Shown here in pieces: positions 9,024 to 17,369 of a DNA stretch of 64,000 bases. Every line of letters begins with the position of its first letter. Positions within the stretch are counted from its first letter, which is position 1. The notes under the pieces are model-generated. The model saw nothing but the letters and a program-made list of their open reading frames with translations. It had not been told where the DNA came from and searched no databases. The translations under genes and the position numbers were made by a program. This DNA is from Paludibacteraceae bacterium (GTDB lineage: Bacteria; Bacteroidota; Bacteroidia; Bacteroidales; Paludibacteraceae), in assembly GCA_016285885.1 (NCBI GenBank), contig JAEERP010000001.1, positions 310,001 to 374,000 on the forward strand. Reading direction: 5' to 3'.

Positions 9024-10562
9024 TTAATCGTAATTGCGCATGTTGTTGCGTTTGCCGAATTCTCTCCATCGACTGATTTGCCTGTTGTCCGTAGCCGTTG
9101 ATGTGCTAGGCCTGTCTTGGTTCACCATGTAGTCGAAATAGGCTGCGATGGCAGCGATGTCCTCGTCGGTGTGGATTTCTTCGTCGTCCCTGTCCACATT
9201 GTCCAGTGACACGCTCTCCATACGTTGCTTGTTATCCTCGAGGAAGGAGGTTGTGTAGTGCCCTTTGACGAAATCTGGCACTTCGAGGATTTTCCTCAAA
9301 TAGCTGATGTTCGTCTTCACGCCTGTGATCTTGTACTCGTAGAGCACGCGGCGCATACGCTCGATCGCATAGGTTCTGTTGGCTGCCCAAACGACCAGTT
9401 TGCTGATCATGGCGTCGTAGTATATAGGAATTTCGTAACCTTCGTAGCAGAAGCTGTCCACACGTACACCGATTCCTTGAGGCTCGGTGATCAACTTAAT
9501 GATGCCTGGTGTTGGCGTGAAGTTGTTCTCGGCATCCTCCGCACAGATACGGCACTCGATGGCGTGTCCGCGTTGTGACAAATCCTCTTGTTTGAAACGG
9601 AGTGGCTTGCCGTTTGCCACGTTGATCTGCTCCTTCACCAAGTCTACACCGAGAACCTCCTCCGTGATAGGGTGTTCCACCTGCAGACGGGTGTTCATCT
9701 CGAGGAAGTAGTAGTTGAGCTTGTCGTCCACCATGAATTCGATGGTGCCCGCACCCTCATAGTTGACCGCTTTTGCGGCCTTGACTGCGATCTCACCCAT
9801 CTTCTTTCTGACCTCGTCCGTCATGATTGGGGATGGGGTCTCCTCGATGACCTTCTGGTTTTTACGTTGGATGGAGCACTCACGCTCGAAGAGGTGCACC
9901 ACATTCCCGTGTTGGTCCGCCAACACCTGGAACTCGATATGGTGAGGGTGCTCGATGAGTTTCTCCATGTATACGATGCCGTTCGCAAATGACGCTTTGG
10001 CTTCCGATATGGCGCTGTTATAAGCGTTCTCAAGTTCGTCAAAGGTGCGGACGATGCGTATTCCTTTTCCGCCGCCGCCCGCGGTTGCCTTGATCATGAC
10101 TGGCAGTCCAATCTCTTTCGCTGCCTTCAAAGCCTCCTCGTAGGTGTCCAATGACTCCTCGTTGCCGGGTACGATAGGAACCCCCGCCGCTTTCATGATC
10201 CTTCTGGCTGATATCTTGTCGCCCATCGATTCGATGGCTTCAAATGGTGCACCGATAAATATGATGCCTTCTTCTTTGCAACGTTTGGCGAAACTGGCAT
10301 TCTCGGAAAGGAATCCGTATCCGGGATGTATCGCGTCCGCCTTGGTCTTTTTCGCAGCATCGATTATTTTGTCCACGTTCAAGTAACTCTCTGTAGATGG
10401 GGCAGGCCCGATACAGATCGCTTCGTCCGCAAAAAAGACGTGTCTCGATGTTCTGTCAGCTTCTGAGTAAACCGCCACGGTCTTAATGGACATCTCTTTG
10501 CAAGACCTCATTACCCTCATGGCGATTTCACCTCTGTTGGCCACTAGAATTTTTGTTATCAT
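9024..10562 (-). CDS. accC: Biotin carboxylase subunit of acyl-CoA carboxylase
   Basis: This 512-aa ATP-grasp enzyme carboxylates the biotin on the carrier protein using ATP and bicarbonate. It starts with the typical MITKILVANRGEIAMRVMRS and has the glycine-rich ATP loop (TAGGGGKGIRIV), the EMNTRLQVEHPITE active-site segment and the ECRICAEDAENNF C-terminal domain. It is about 60 residues longer than E. coli AccC. The tail (about 445-512) is polar and of unknown role, a length common in Bacteroidota. It is the first gene of the operon and has a good promoter upstream. The gene name marks the subunit type; the complex is probably propionyl- rather than acetyl-CoA-specific. Confidence 0.92.
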   Translation of the reverse strand: MITKILVANRGEIAMRVMRSCKEMSIKTVAVYSEADRTSRHVFFADEAICIGPAPSTESYLNVDKIIDAAKKTKADAIHPGYGFLSENASFAKRCKEEGIIFIGAPFEAIESMGDKISARRIMKAAGVPIVPGNEESLDTYEEALKAAKEIGLPVMIKATAGGGGKGIRIVRTFDELENAYNSAISEAKASFANGIVYMEKLIEHPHHIEFQVLADQHGNVVHLFERECSIQRKNQKVIEETPSPIMTDEVRKKMGEIAVKAAKAVNYEGAGTIEFMVDDKLNYYFLEMNTRLQVEHPITEEVLGVDLVKEQINVANGKPLRFKQEDLSQRGHAIECRICAEDAENNFTPTPGIIKLITEPQGIGVRVDSFCYEGYEIPIYYDAMISKLVVWAANRTYAIERMRRVLYEYKITGVKTNISYLRKILEVPDFVKGHYTTSFLEDNKQRMESVSLDNVDRDDEEIHTDEDIAAIAAYFDYMVNQDRPSTSTATDNRQISRWREFGKRNNMRNYD

Positions 10563-10701
10563 ACTTCACAAACATTTTGGACTACCTCGGTTTTGCCGCC
10601 TTTGTCCTATTCAAATTGGTTGATTAAATAAAGTCCCTATATTATAAGGTGTCTTCTTTCCGACACCCAATGGTTTGGTTACACTTAATTTTAAATCACC
10701 G

Positions 10702-10732
10702 CAAAGTTATGTTTTTTTTCTGATTGATTCAA
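10702..10732 (-). promoter_or_regulatory. Promoter of the acyl-CoA carboxylase operon
   Basis: The minus strand reads TTG (10732-10730), 20 bp, then TAACTTTG (10709-10702), a good match to the Bacteroidota promoter. It lies about 140 bp upstream of the biotin carboxylase ATG. The rest of the 387-bp gap 10563-10949 is A+T-rich and holds only this and the divergent symporter promoter. Confidence 0.65.
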
Positions 10733-10866
10733 TAAAAATATGCTTATATGGGTGCAAAATGTTCGTTTTTATGTTAAATATTTCAGATTTATATCTGTAG
10801 AATATAGTTTTAAAGATTTGTTCAAAAAAAAATGTTTTTTCAAGTCTCACGTAAAATGAATTTATA

Positions 10867-10874
10867 TACATTTG
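10867..10874 (+). promoter_or_regulatory. Putative -7 element of the DASS symporter gene
   Basis: TACATTTG matches TAnnTTTG and lies about 75 bp before the ATG. The -33 region is only T-rich with no exact TTG, so the site rests on the -7 element. Confidence 0.5.
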
Positions 10875-10949
10875 CAGGTCAATTGAGTTAGTGGGTGTGT
10901 TCCCACCGTTTATTGTTCTGAAATTAAAATTTTTGTATTAAATAATTTT

Positions 10950-12521
10950 ATGGAAACGAAGAAAATTATTGGATTTGCCGCGTCGATAATCTTGACGTTG
11001 TTGGTGTGGCTGCTTCCGACCAGTGCGTTCGGCGTGGAAGGTTTGACCGTCGTGGAGCAGAGAGTTATTGCTATTTTTGTCTTAGCGGCTGTGATGTGGA
11101 TTATGGAACCTATTCCTATTTGGGGTACGTCCGTGGTGGTGATGGTGTTGATGTTGTTGGCCACTTCCAATAGTATGTTGGGCTTTTTCCATGATAGTTA
11201 TGGTAATATAGATGATTTGGATAATTTGCATAGATTGGCTGGCCTTTTCGGTGTGTCGGCTGACAATGATATCCTTCTGAAAGAGGCTGTGAAGAAGGCC
11301 ATGGATAAGGGTGTTCTGTATGGGGGCGAATTGCTTCCTACTTTGTCCGCTAAGTCGATCATGGCTGCTTTCGCGGATCCTACGGTGATGCTCTTCATGG
11401 GCGGTTTCGTCTTGGCGATCGCTGCGACTAAATATAAATTGGACGCTACGTTGGCAAGGTCCATCCTGAAACCTTTCGGTACGAAGCCGAAGTTCGTCAT
11501 GCTTGGTTTCTTGCTCGTTACCGCACTCCTCTCCATGTTCATGAGCAACACGGCTACGGCTGCCATGATGATTGCCATCTTGACGCCTGTGTTGGCTACG
11601 ATGCCTGATTCTGACAAGAAGGGTCGCGTCGGTTTGGCGCTGGCTATCCCGGTGGCTGCTAATATCGGTGGAATCGGTTCCCCAATCGGTACCCCTCCGA
11701 ACGTTGTGGCTGTGGGTTGGTTGGAGAAGATTGGCGTGAACATCAGCTTCGGCACTTGGATGCTCGTGATGGTTCCTGTTGCCGCATTGATCCTTTTCTG
11801 CGCTTGGATGCTTCTTTGCAGGTTGTTCCCTGTAAAGCAGGAGTGCATCGAGGTGAAGTTGGAGGGTGAAGTGGACAAGAGCCCTAAGGCTATTATCGTA
11901 TATGTCACTTTCGCTGTGACCATCTTGTTGTGGGTGTTCGGTAAGGAATTGCTCGGTGTGAACGCGAATGTCGTGGCGCTGATTCCGTTCGCGGTGTTCT
12001 GCATCACGGGTGTCTTCGAGAAGAAAGATTTGGCGAAGATCGATTGGGACGTGCTTTGGCTGGTTGCCGGCGGTTTCGCTTTGGGTGTTGGCTTGGAAGG
12101 CAAGATCGGTCCTGATGGCATGACGATGTCTAAACATATTGTGGGCTCTATTCCGTTCGATACGTGGTCTATCTTCGCTTTGATCATTGGTTCGGGTATC
12201 CTTTGTTTGGTGATGTCCACCTTCATGTCCAACTCTGCCACTGCGGCTTTGTTGATTCCTATCTTCTGCGCTTTGGCACAAGATCCGACCATGGCGGAGA
12301 AGTTGGCTCCTTATGGCGGCGCTACCACGTTGATCGTAGGTCTTGCGCTTTCCGCTTCGTTCGCCATGTCTTTGCCGATTTCCACTCCTCCGAACGCTAT
12401 CGCTTACTCGAAAGGGTTCATCAAACAGAGCGAGATGGCAACGGTGGGTATCATCGTCGGCATCATCAGCCTTGTCATCGGCTATTTCGTGTTGTTCAAC
12501 TTTAGCGGAATGTTGAAATAA
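10950..12521 (+). CDS. DASS/SLC13-family anion (dicarboxylate) symporter
   Basis: This is a 523-aa inner-membrane protein with about 11-13 hydrophobic segments. It has the paired signature of the divalent anion:sodium symporters: MSNTATAAMM with GTPPNVVAVGW in the first half (about residues 198-255), and MSNSATAALL with STPPNAIAYSKG in the second (about 426-487). These form the two Na+/substrate sites known in the family. Substrates in the family are succinate, fumarate, malate or, less often, sulfate or phosphate. The following gene is a DcaP-like porin, a family linked to dicarboxylates in Acinetobacter, which supports C4-dicarboxylate transport. A strong hairpin between the two genes may limit read-through. 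Confidence 0.85.
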   Translation: METKKIIGFAASIILTLLVWLLPTSAFGVEGLTVVEQRVIAIFVLAAVMWIMEPIPIWGTSVVVMVLMLLATSNSMLGFFHDSYGNIDDLDNLHRLAGLFGVSADNDILLKEAVKKAMDKGVLYGGELLPTLSAKSIMAAFADPTVMLFMGGFVLAIAATKYKLDATLARSILKPFGTKPKFVMLGFLLVTALLSMFMSNTATAAMMIAILTPVLATMPDSDKKGRVGLALAIPVAANIGGIGSPIGTPPNVVAVGWLEKIGVNISFGTWMLVMVPVAALILFCAWMLLCRLFPVKQECIEVKLEGEVDKSPKAIIVYVTFAVTILLWVFGKELLGVNANVVALIPFAVFCITGVFEKKDLAKIDWDVLWLVAGGFALGVGLEGKIGPDGMTMSKHIVGSIPFDTWSIFALIIGSGILCLVMSTFMSNSATAALLIPIFCALAQDPTMAEKLAPYGGATTLIVGLALSASFAMSLPISTPPNAIAYSKGFIKQSEMATVGIIVGIISLVIGYFVLFNFSGMLK

Positions 12522-12556
12522 TTGGATGTGTTCATTCGTAAAAAATAGTAAACCAT

Positions 12557-12601
12557 ACTGCGAGTTGTGGCGTCTTTTCGCCGCGACTCGTAGTCTTTTT
12601 C
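12557..12601 (+). terminator. Terminator or attenuator between symporter and porin genes
   Basis: A 16-bp stem with some G-U pairs (ACTGCGAGTTGTGGCG with CGCCGCGACTCGTAGT) closes a TCTTTT loop and is followed by CTTTTTC. It falls in the 97-bp gap between the symporter stop and the porin start, so the porin may be transcribed partly or wholly on its own. Confidence 0.75.
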
Positions 12602-12618
12602 TTAATTAATCATTAAAA

Positions 12619-13974
12619 ATGAAACGTTTTTTCGTAGCAGCGGCTATGCTTTTGTCTGTGAACGCGATGTTCGCACAAGACACGATTGTCGCACAAGTAG
12701 TATCTGAGGAGGAACTCTCCGACAAACCTAAGAATGGTGGGAAAGTGTCATTGAAACCGTATGGTTTTGTTCGTGACTATATGTATTATGATTCACGTCA
12801 GACTTACAGTACCATCGCTAGCCTTTTTTGCCAGATCCCTAAGGATGAGTCTTACGCTCCTGACAATTCCGAGTATGATTTGAATGGCGAGTCTGAAATG
12901 AATTTCTTGGCCATCACGACGCGTCTCGGTTTGAACATGTCGGGCGTGCGCGCATTGAATGCGGATGTGACCGCTAAGATTGAGGCTGACTTCTGCGGAT
13001 TCTCAACCAATAACTTTATGCTCCGTCTCCGCCAAGCATACTACAAGATGCAGTGGAGAGGAAATAAGCACTCTTTGTTGATGGGTCAGGCTTGGCACCC
13101 GATGACAGGCGATCTTCCTGAGGTGCTCGCCTTGGCTTCCGGTTCTCCATTTCAGCCTTTCAGCCGTTCGCCTCAATTGCGTTACGACTTCAAGTTGTCT
13201 AACATGAACTTCACTTATGCCGCTTTGTGGCAGTTCCAGTATAAGACGACGGGCCCGTCTGAGTATGACCCTAAGTTCAATAAGATCCCTGAGATGTTCT
13301 TGGGCGTCGATTATTCCAACAATGGGTTCAAGATCGGTTACGGATTGGATATCATCTCCATTGTGCCTCGTACGACCGCAACGGTAACGTATGAAGTGTA
13401 TAAGAAGGACGAAAATGGTAATTTCTTGGTTGATGATAATGGCTTGGTTACAGAGACAAAGGAAAAGAAGGTGAAGGTGGACGAGCGTTTGACCTCTTGC
13501 TCTCCGATGTTGTATATGAGCTACGCGAGGAACAAGTTCTCCGTGAAGGCTAAGGGGCTTTTGGCGGAGAATACAGGCCATTTGAGCATGTACAATGGTT
13601 TCGGTGTCTCTGAGATTGAGGCGAACCGTTCTCAGAAGTATACGCCAATCCGTTCTCTTACCGGTTGGTTCGATTTGTGCTATGGAAGCAAATGGAAGGT
13701 GAACCTCTTCGGTGGTTTCTCCAAAAACTTGGGCTCGAAGGATGAGCTGGCTAAGGGCAACCAGGTATATTGCCGTAACTCGGTGAAGAACATCGACTAC
13801 ATGTGGCGTATCTGCCCTGCCGTTTCTTATACGATCAGTGGCGTGACGTTCGGTTTGGAGTATGAGCTCACGAATGTCGGATATGGTGATTCGATTAATT
13901 CATGGGCTGATGTGGAAGCTACCCGTGATGTCTTTAACAACAGACTTTGTGCCATGTTGAAGTACGCTTGGTAA
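12619..13974 (+). CDS. DcaP-like outer-membrane porin
   Basis: This 451-aa protein has a signal peptide (ends NAMFAQD), a short polar N-terminal segment and a predicted long beta-barrel. Motifs shared with the second copy at 22585 are KPYGFVRDYMYYDSR, ATRLGLN, GQAWHPMTGDLPEV and GSPFQPFSRSPQLRY. The fold and length match the DcaP trimeric porin family, which in Acinetobacter passes dicarboxylic acids. Its place behind a DASS symporter suggests the outer-membrane step of the same uptake route. The family call is from recognised motifs; the substrate is inference. Confidence 0.75.
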   Translation: MKRFFVAAAMLLSVNAMFAQDTIVAQVVSEEELSDKPKNGGKVSLKPYGFVRDYMYYDSRQTYSTIASLFCQIPKDESYAPDNSEYDLNGESEMNFLAITTRLGLNMSGVRALNADVTAKIEADFCGFSTNNFMLRLRQAYYKMQWRGNKHSLLMGQAWHPMTGDLPEVLALASGSPFQPFSRSPQLRYDFKLSNMNFTYAALWQFQYKTTGPSEYDPKFNKIPEMFLGVDYSNNGFKIGYGLDIISIVPRTTATVTYEVYKKDENGNFLVDDNGLVTETKEKKVKVDERLTSCSPMLYMSYARNKFSVKAKGLLAENTGHLSMYNGFGVSEIEANRSQKYTPIRSLTGWFDLCYGSKWKVNLFGGFSKNLGSKDELAKGNQVYCRNSVKNIDYMWRICPAVSYTISGVTFGLEYELTNVGYGDSINSWADVEATRDVFNNRLCAMLKYAW

Positions 13975-13997
13975 TCAAATTCATCTCACATAAAGTT

Positions 13998-14029
13998 GGG
14001 GCGCGAAGATCATTCGCGCCCCTTTTTTG
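13998..14029 (+). terminator. Rho-independent terminator after the DcaP-like porin
   Basis: A perfect 10-bp stem (GGGGCGCGAA with TTCGCGCCCC), a 5-nt loop and six T, starting 24 bp after the stop codon. Confidence 0.92.
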
Positions 14030-14152
14030 TTCTTTCAAGTCGTCTGTTTTGATTCGCCCAGCATGAACCGTCGGTTTTCGTTTTGGGAAACTTTTTTGTT
14101 CGGTTTATTTGTATAAAAACATTTAAGTTGCTAGTATATAACAAATTATAAA

Positions 14153-14182
14153 TTGATATTTTTCAATGTACGGATAACTTTG
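14153..14182 (+). promoter_or_regulatory. Promoter of nrdDG
   Basis: TTG (14153-14155), 19 bp, then TAACTTTG (14175-14182): a very good Bacteroidota promoter. It implies a leader of about 460 nt before nrdD. The 676-bp gap 13975-14650 contains the porin terminator, this promoter, a possible attenuator and a doubtful small ORF. Confidence 0.75.
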
Positions 14183-14261
14183 CGTATAATATGGATTCTG
14201 AAGTTGTCCGAATGGGAAAACTTAGTGGTAATCGGGGGTCTACGCATGTTAATAACTTTTT

Positions 14262-14465
14262 ATGCTCCATTATGGTGAAAATGATGTATTATTATATATT
14301 TTTGTGTGTGCAGACAAGAGCGTTGTGCTGCTCTTTTTAGGTATTGATTTAGAGGGGAAAATGGATAGTATGTATGTGTTGTCAGAGGCTATGTGTTCTT
14401 TCCCATTCGAAAATGTCGTTGAAGAATATCCTGTAGACGGCAGAATGTGTTGGTTGATTTTGTAA
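14262..14465 (+). CDS. Doubtful small ORF in the nrdD leader
   Basis: A 67-aa frame starting MLHYGENDVLLYIFVC lies inside the predicted nrdD leader. It has several Cys and no family I recognise. A hairpin followed by T residues (14316-14338) lies inside the ORF, so it could be a leader peptide linked to attenuation, or chance. I see no strong ribosome-binding site. It is listed because the long leader needs an explanation. Confidence 0.2.
   Translation: MLHYGENDVLLYIFVCADKSVVLLFLGIDLEGKMDSMYVLSEAMCSFPFENVVEEYPVDGRMCWLIL
14316..14338 (+). terminator. Possible attenuator in the nrdD leader
   Basis: AAGAGC pairs with GCTCTT around an 8-nt loop and is followed by TTT, about 130 nt after the predicted transcription start and 310 bp before nrdD. 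The stem is short, so this is a weak terminator candidate. Confidence 0.35.
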
Positions 14466-14650
14466 CCTGCCTAAGAAGTGTTTGATGATATATTCGAAAG
14501 CTAGGGTGTCGAAGCGTTTGTGATGTGAAATATGTTTAGTCGTTTTCTGTCTAAAATTCGGTATGTTTTTCGCTTCGTGTCTTTTCGGATTACCATTGAC
14601 AGTAACCATGCAAACCATAATCGTGTGTAAGTAATATAAAAAAAATAATA

Positions 14651-16738
14651 ATGAGCGGTAATATTTTCATCGTTAAGCGAGATGGCGCTGTAGAACCTTT
14701 TTCCATCGACAAAATTAAGAACGCTATTTCACGTGCGTTCCTTTCTGTAGGTAGTTTCGCCACGCAGGAGATCCTGACTCAGATTCTGAGCAGGGTGAGT
14801 ATCCACAACGGTATGAGTGTGGAGGAGATCCAAAACCAGGTTGAGGTGGCTTTGATGTCCGAAAAGTATTACATGGTGGCGAAGTCTTACATCCTCTATC
14901 GTCAACAACACCTCGAAGATCGTGAGGTCCGTAACAAGTTGAAATTCCTCATCGACTACTGTAACGCCACGAACTCTGCGACGGGCAGTAAGTACGACGC
15001 GAACGCGAACGTGGAGAACAAGAACATCGCCACGTTGATTGGTGAGTTGCCTAAGTCGAATTTTATTCGCTTGAACCGTCGTCTGTTGACAGACCGCTTG
15101 AAGGAGATGTATGGCAAGGAGATCTCCGATAAATATTTACAATTGCTAAACACCCACTTTATCTATAAGAACGATGAGACGAGCTTGGCGAACTACTGCG
15201 CAAGTATCACGATGTACCCGTGGCTCATCGGTGGAACGCTCTCCATCGGTGGTAACTCCAAGCAGCCGTCTAACCTGAAATCATTCTGCGGGGGCTTCGT
15301 GAACATGGTCTTCATGGTATCCAGCATGTTGAGCGGCGCCTGCGCCACGCCTGAGTTCCTGATGTACATGAACTACTTCATCGGAAGGGAGTATGGCCGT
15401 GACTATTACAAAGACCCTGATCGTGTGGTGGATCTTTCTGTCCGTCAACGTAGTCTGGACAAGGTGATCACGGATTGCTTCGAGCAGATCGTCTACTCCA
15501 TCAACCAGCCTACTGGCGCGCGTAACTTCCAGGCGGTGTTCTGGAACATCTCATACTACGACAGGTATTATTTCAACAGCCTGTTCGAGAACTTCATCTT
15601 CCCGGATGGCTCCAAGCCTGATTGGGAGTCGCTCAGCTGGCTGCAGAAACGTTTCATGAAATGGTTCAACAAGGAGCGCACGAAGACTCCTTTGACCTTC
15701 CCGGTCGAGACGATGGCTTTGCTCACGGAGAACGGTGAGGTGAAGGACGAGGAGTGGGGCGACTTCACGGCGGAGATGTACGCCGAGGGCCATTCTTTCT
15801 TCACCTACATCAGCGACAATGCGGACTCCTTGAGTAGCTGCTGCCGCTTGAGGAACGAAATCCAGGACAACGGATTCAGCTACACGCTGGGTGCCGGTGG
15901 TGTTTCCACGGGTTCGAAGAGCGTCTTGACCGTCAACCTGAACCGTTGCATCCAATATGCGGTGAAGAACGGTGTGCCTTACCTCTCCTTCCTGGAGGAG
16001 GTGGTGGACCTCGTGCATAAGGTGCAGCTCGCCTATAACGAGAACCTGAAGGACTTCCAGAAGCGTGGCTTGCTTCCTTTGTTCGATGCGGGTTACATCA
16101 ACATGTCCCGTCAGTACCTTACCATCGGTGTGAACGGATTGGTGGAGGCGGCTGAATTCCTCGGCATCGAGATCAAGGACAATCCGGACTATGTGAAATT
16201 CGTGCAGAACGTCTTGGGCTTGGTGGAGCAGTACAACAAGAAATACCGTACCAAGGAGGTGATGTTCAACTGCGAAATGATCCCTGCGGAGAACGTGGGC
16301 GTGAAGCATGCGAAGTGGGACCGTGAGGATGGTTATGTCGTTCCTCGTGATTGCTACAATAGCTACTTCTACGTGGTGGAGGACACTTCATTGAACGTGG
16401 TGGATAAGTTCAAACTCCACGGAAAGAAGTATATCGAGCATTTGACGGGTGGCTCTGCGCTGCACATGAACTTGGAGGAGCATCTCTCCAAACAACAATA
16501 CAGACAGTTGTTGCGTGTGGCTGCGGACGAGGGTTGCAACTATTTCACGTTCAACATCCCGAACACCATCTGCAACGATTGCGGAAACATTGATAAGAGA
16601 TATTTGAAGGAGTGCCCGGCTTGCCATAGCAAGAATGTTGACTACTTGACGCGTGTGATCGGTTACATGAAGCGTGTCAGCAACTTCTCCGAGCCTCGTC
16701 AGGAAGAGGCGGCTCGTCGCTTCTATGCTAAATACTAA
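14651..16738 (+). CDS. nrdD: Anaerobic (class III) ribonucleoside-triphosphate reductase
   Basis: This 695-aa glycyl-radical enzyme reduces ribonucleoside triphosphates to deoxyribonucleotides without oxygen. Residues of about 1-90 form an ATP-cone (VKRDGAVEPFSIDKIKNAI), the allosteric site. The catalytic barrel includes SSCCRLRNEI. The C-terminus has the zinc site with two Cys pairs (ICNDCG and CPACH) and the radical loop RVIGYM, with Gly671 the expected radical site. The length is normal. The activase gene nrdG starts 15 bp after its stop, so they form an operon. No aerobic reductase is in this window, which agrees with an anaerobic life style. Confidence 0.96.
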   Translation: MSGNIFIVKRDGAVEPFSIDKIKNAISRAFLSVGSFATQEILTQILSRVSIHNGMSVEEIQNQVEVALMSEKYYMVAKSYILYRQQHLEDREVRNKLKFLIDYCNATNSATGSKYDANANVENKNIATLIGELPKSNFIRLNRRLLTDRLKEMYGKEISDKYLQLLNTHFIYKNDETSLANYCASITMYPWLIGGTLSIGGNSKQPSNLKSFCGGFVNMVFMVSSMLSGACATPEFLMYMNYFIGREYGRDYYKDPDRVVDLSVRQRSLDKVITDCFEQIVYSINQPTGARNFQAVFWNISYYDRYYFNSLFENFIFPDGSKPDWESLSWLQKRFMKWFNKERTKTPLTFPVETMALLTENGEVKDEEWGDFTAEMYAEGHSFFTYISDNADSLSSCCRLRNEIQDNGFSYTLGAGGVSTGSKSVLTVNLNRCIQYAVKNGVPYLSFLEEVVDLVHKVQLAYNENLKDFQKRGLLPLFDAGYINMSRQYLTIGVNGLVEAAEFLGIEIKDNPDYVKFVQNVLGLVEQYNKKYRTKEVMFNCEMIPAENVGVKHAKWDREDGYVVPRDCYNSYFYVVEDTSLNVVDKFKLHGKKYIEHLTGGSALHMNLEEHLSKQQYRQLLRVAADEGCNYFTFNIPNTICNDCGNIDKRYLKECPACHSKNVDYLTRVIGYMKRVSNFSEPRQEEAARRFYAKY

Positions 16739-16753
16739 TTTTTTCTTGGGGAT

Positions 16754-17221
16754 ATGCTGAAGTACGTCGATTACGATGTGGTATTCCAAGAGATACCCGA
16801 TGAGGTGACGCTCGCCATCAATTTGTCTAATTGCCCTAATCATTGTGTGGGTTGTCACAGCCCGCAGCTGATGCGCAATATCGGAAAGGATTTGACGGAG
16901 GTGGAGCTCCTCGGACTCTTGGGTGTGTATGGAAAGAACATTACATGCGTCTGCTTCATGGGAGGTGACGCGGATCCGATGGCAGTAGCCGATATGGCTG
17001 CATTGGTGCATGCCTTTGGCGACCATAGCTTGAAGGTGGGGTGGTATTCCGGAAGGAATTGCCTGCCAAAGGATATGCCGCTGGATCGTTTCGACTACAT
17101 CAAACTGGGTCCTTATGTGCCTTCCAAAGGTTGCCTTAAGGAACGGACTACCAACCAACGATTGTACAAAATCGGAAAGGATTTGTCTAAGGAGGATATC
17201 ACTTACCGATTCTGGAAGTGA
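16754..17221 (+). CDS. nrdG: Anaerobic ribonucleotide reductase activating protein
   Basis: This 155-aa radical-SAM enzyme installs the glycyl radical on NrdD. It has the iron-sulfur motif CPNHCVGC (CX3CX2C) at about residues 29-36, followed by the SAM-binding region (CFMGGDADP). Its small size is typical of NrdG. It follows nrdD by 15 bp and ends at a clear terminator. Confidence 0.95.
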   Translation: MLKYVDYDVVFQEIPDEVTLAINLSNCPNHCVGCHSPQLMRNIGKDLTEVELLGLLGVYGKNITCVCFMGGDADPMAVADMAALVHAFGDHSLKVGWYSGRNCLPKDMPLDRFDYIKLGPYVPSKGCLKERTTNQRLYKIGKDLSKEDITYRFWK

Positions 17222-17241
17222 TTGATTCGATACTTTTTATG

Positions 17242-17277
17242 GGACGTGTTTCCTTTGGGAGCACGTCCTTTTTGTTT
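17242..17277 (+). terminator. Rho-independent terminator after nrdG
   Basis: GGACGTG pairs with CACGTCC, followed by TTTTTGTTTT, about 20 bp after the nrdG stop. Confidence 0.85.
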
Positions 17278-17369
17278 TATTTCCAAAATGAATTATTTAT
17301 CTGTCTGGAACTTGTTGTCTGGAATGATATGGTTAATGATGCTTATAACAGGTGGAGCCGGTGATGCCT

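Noticed and set aside
11082..12281. A ~400-codon minus-strand frame inside the symporter gene
   Set aside because: Low-complexity His/Gln/Arg sequence opposite an obvious membrane protein gene; shadow of the real gene.
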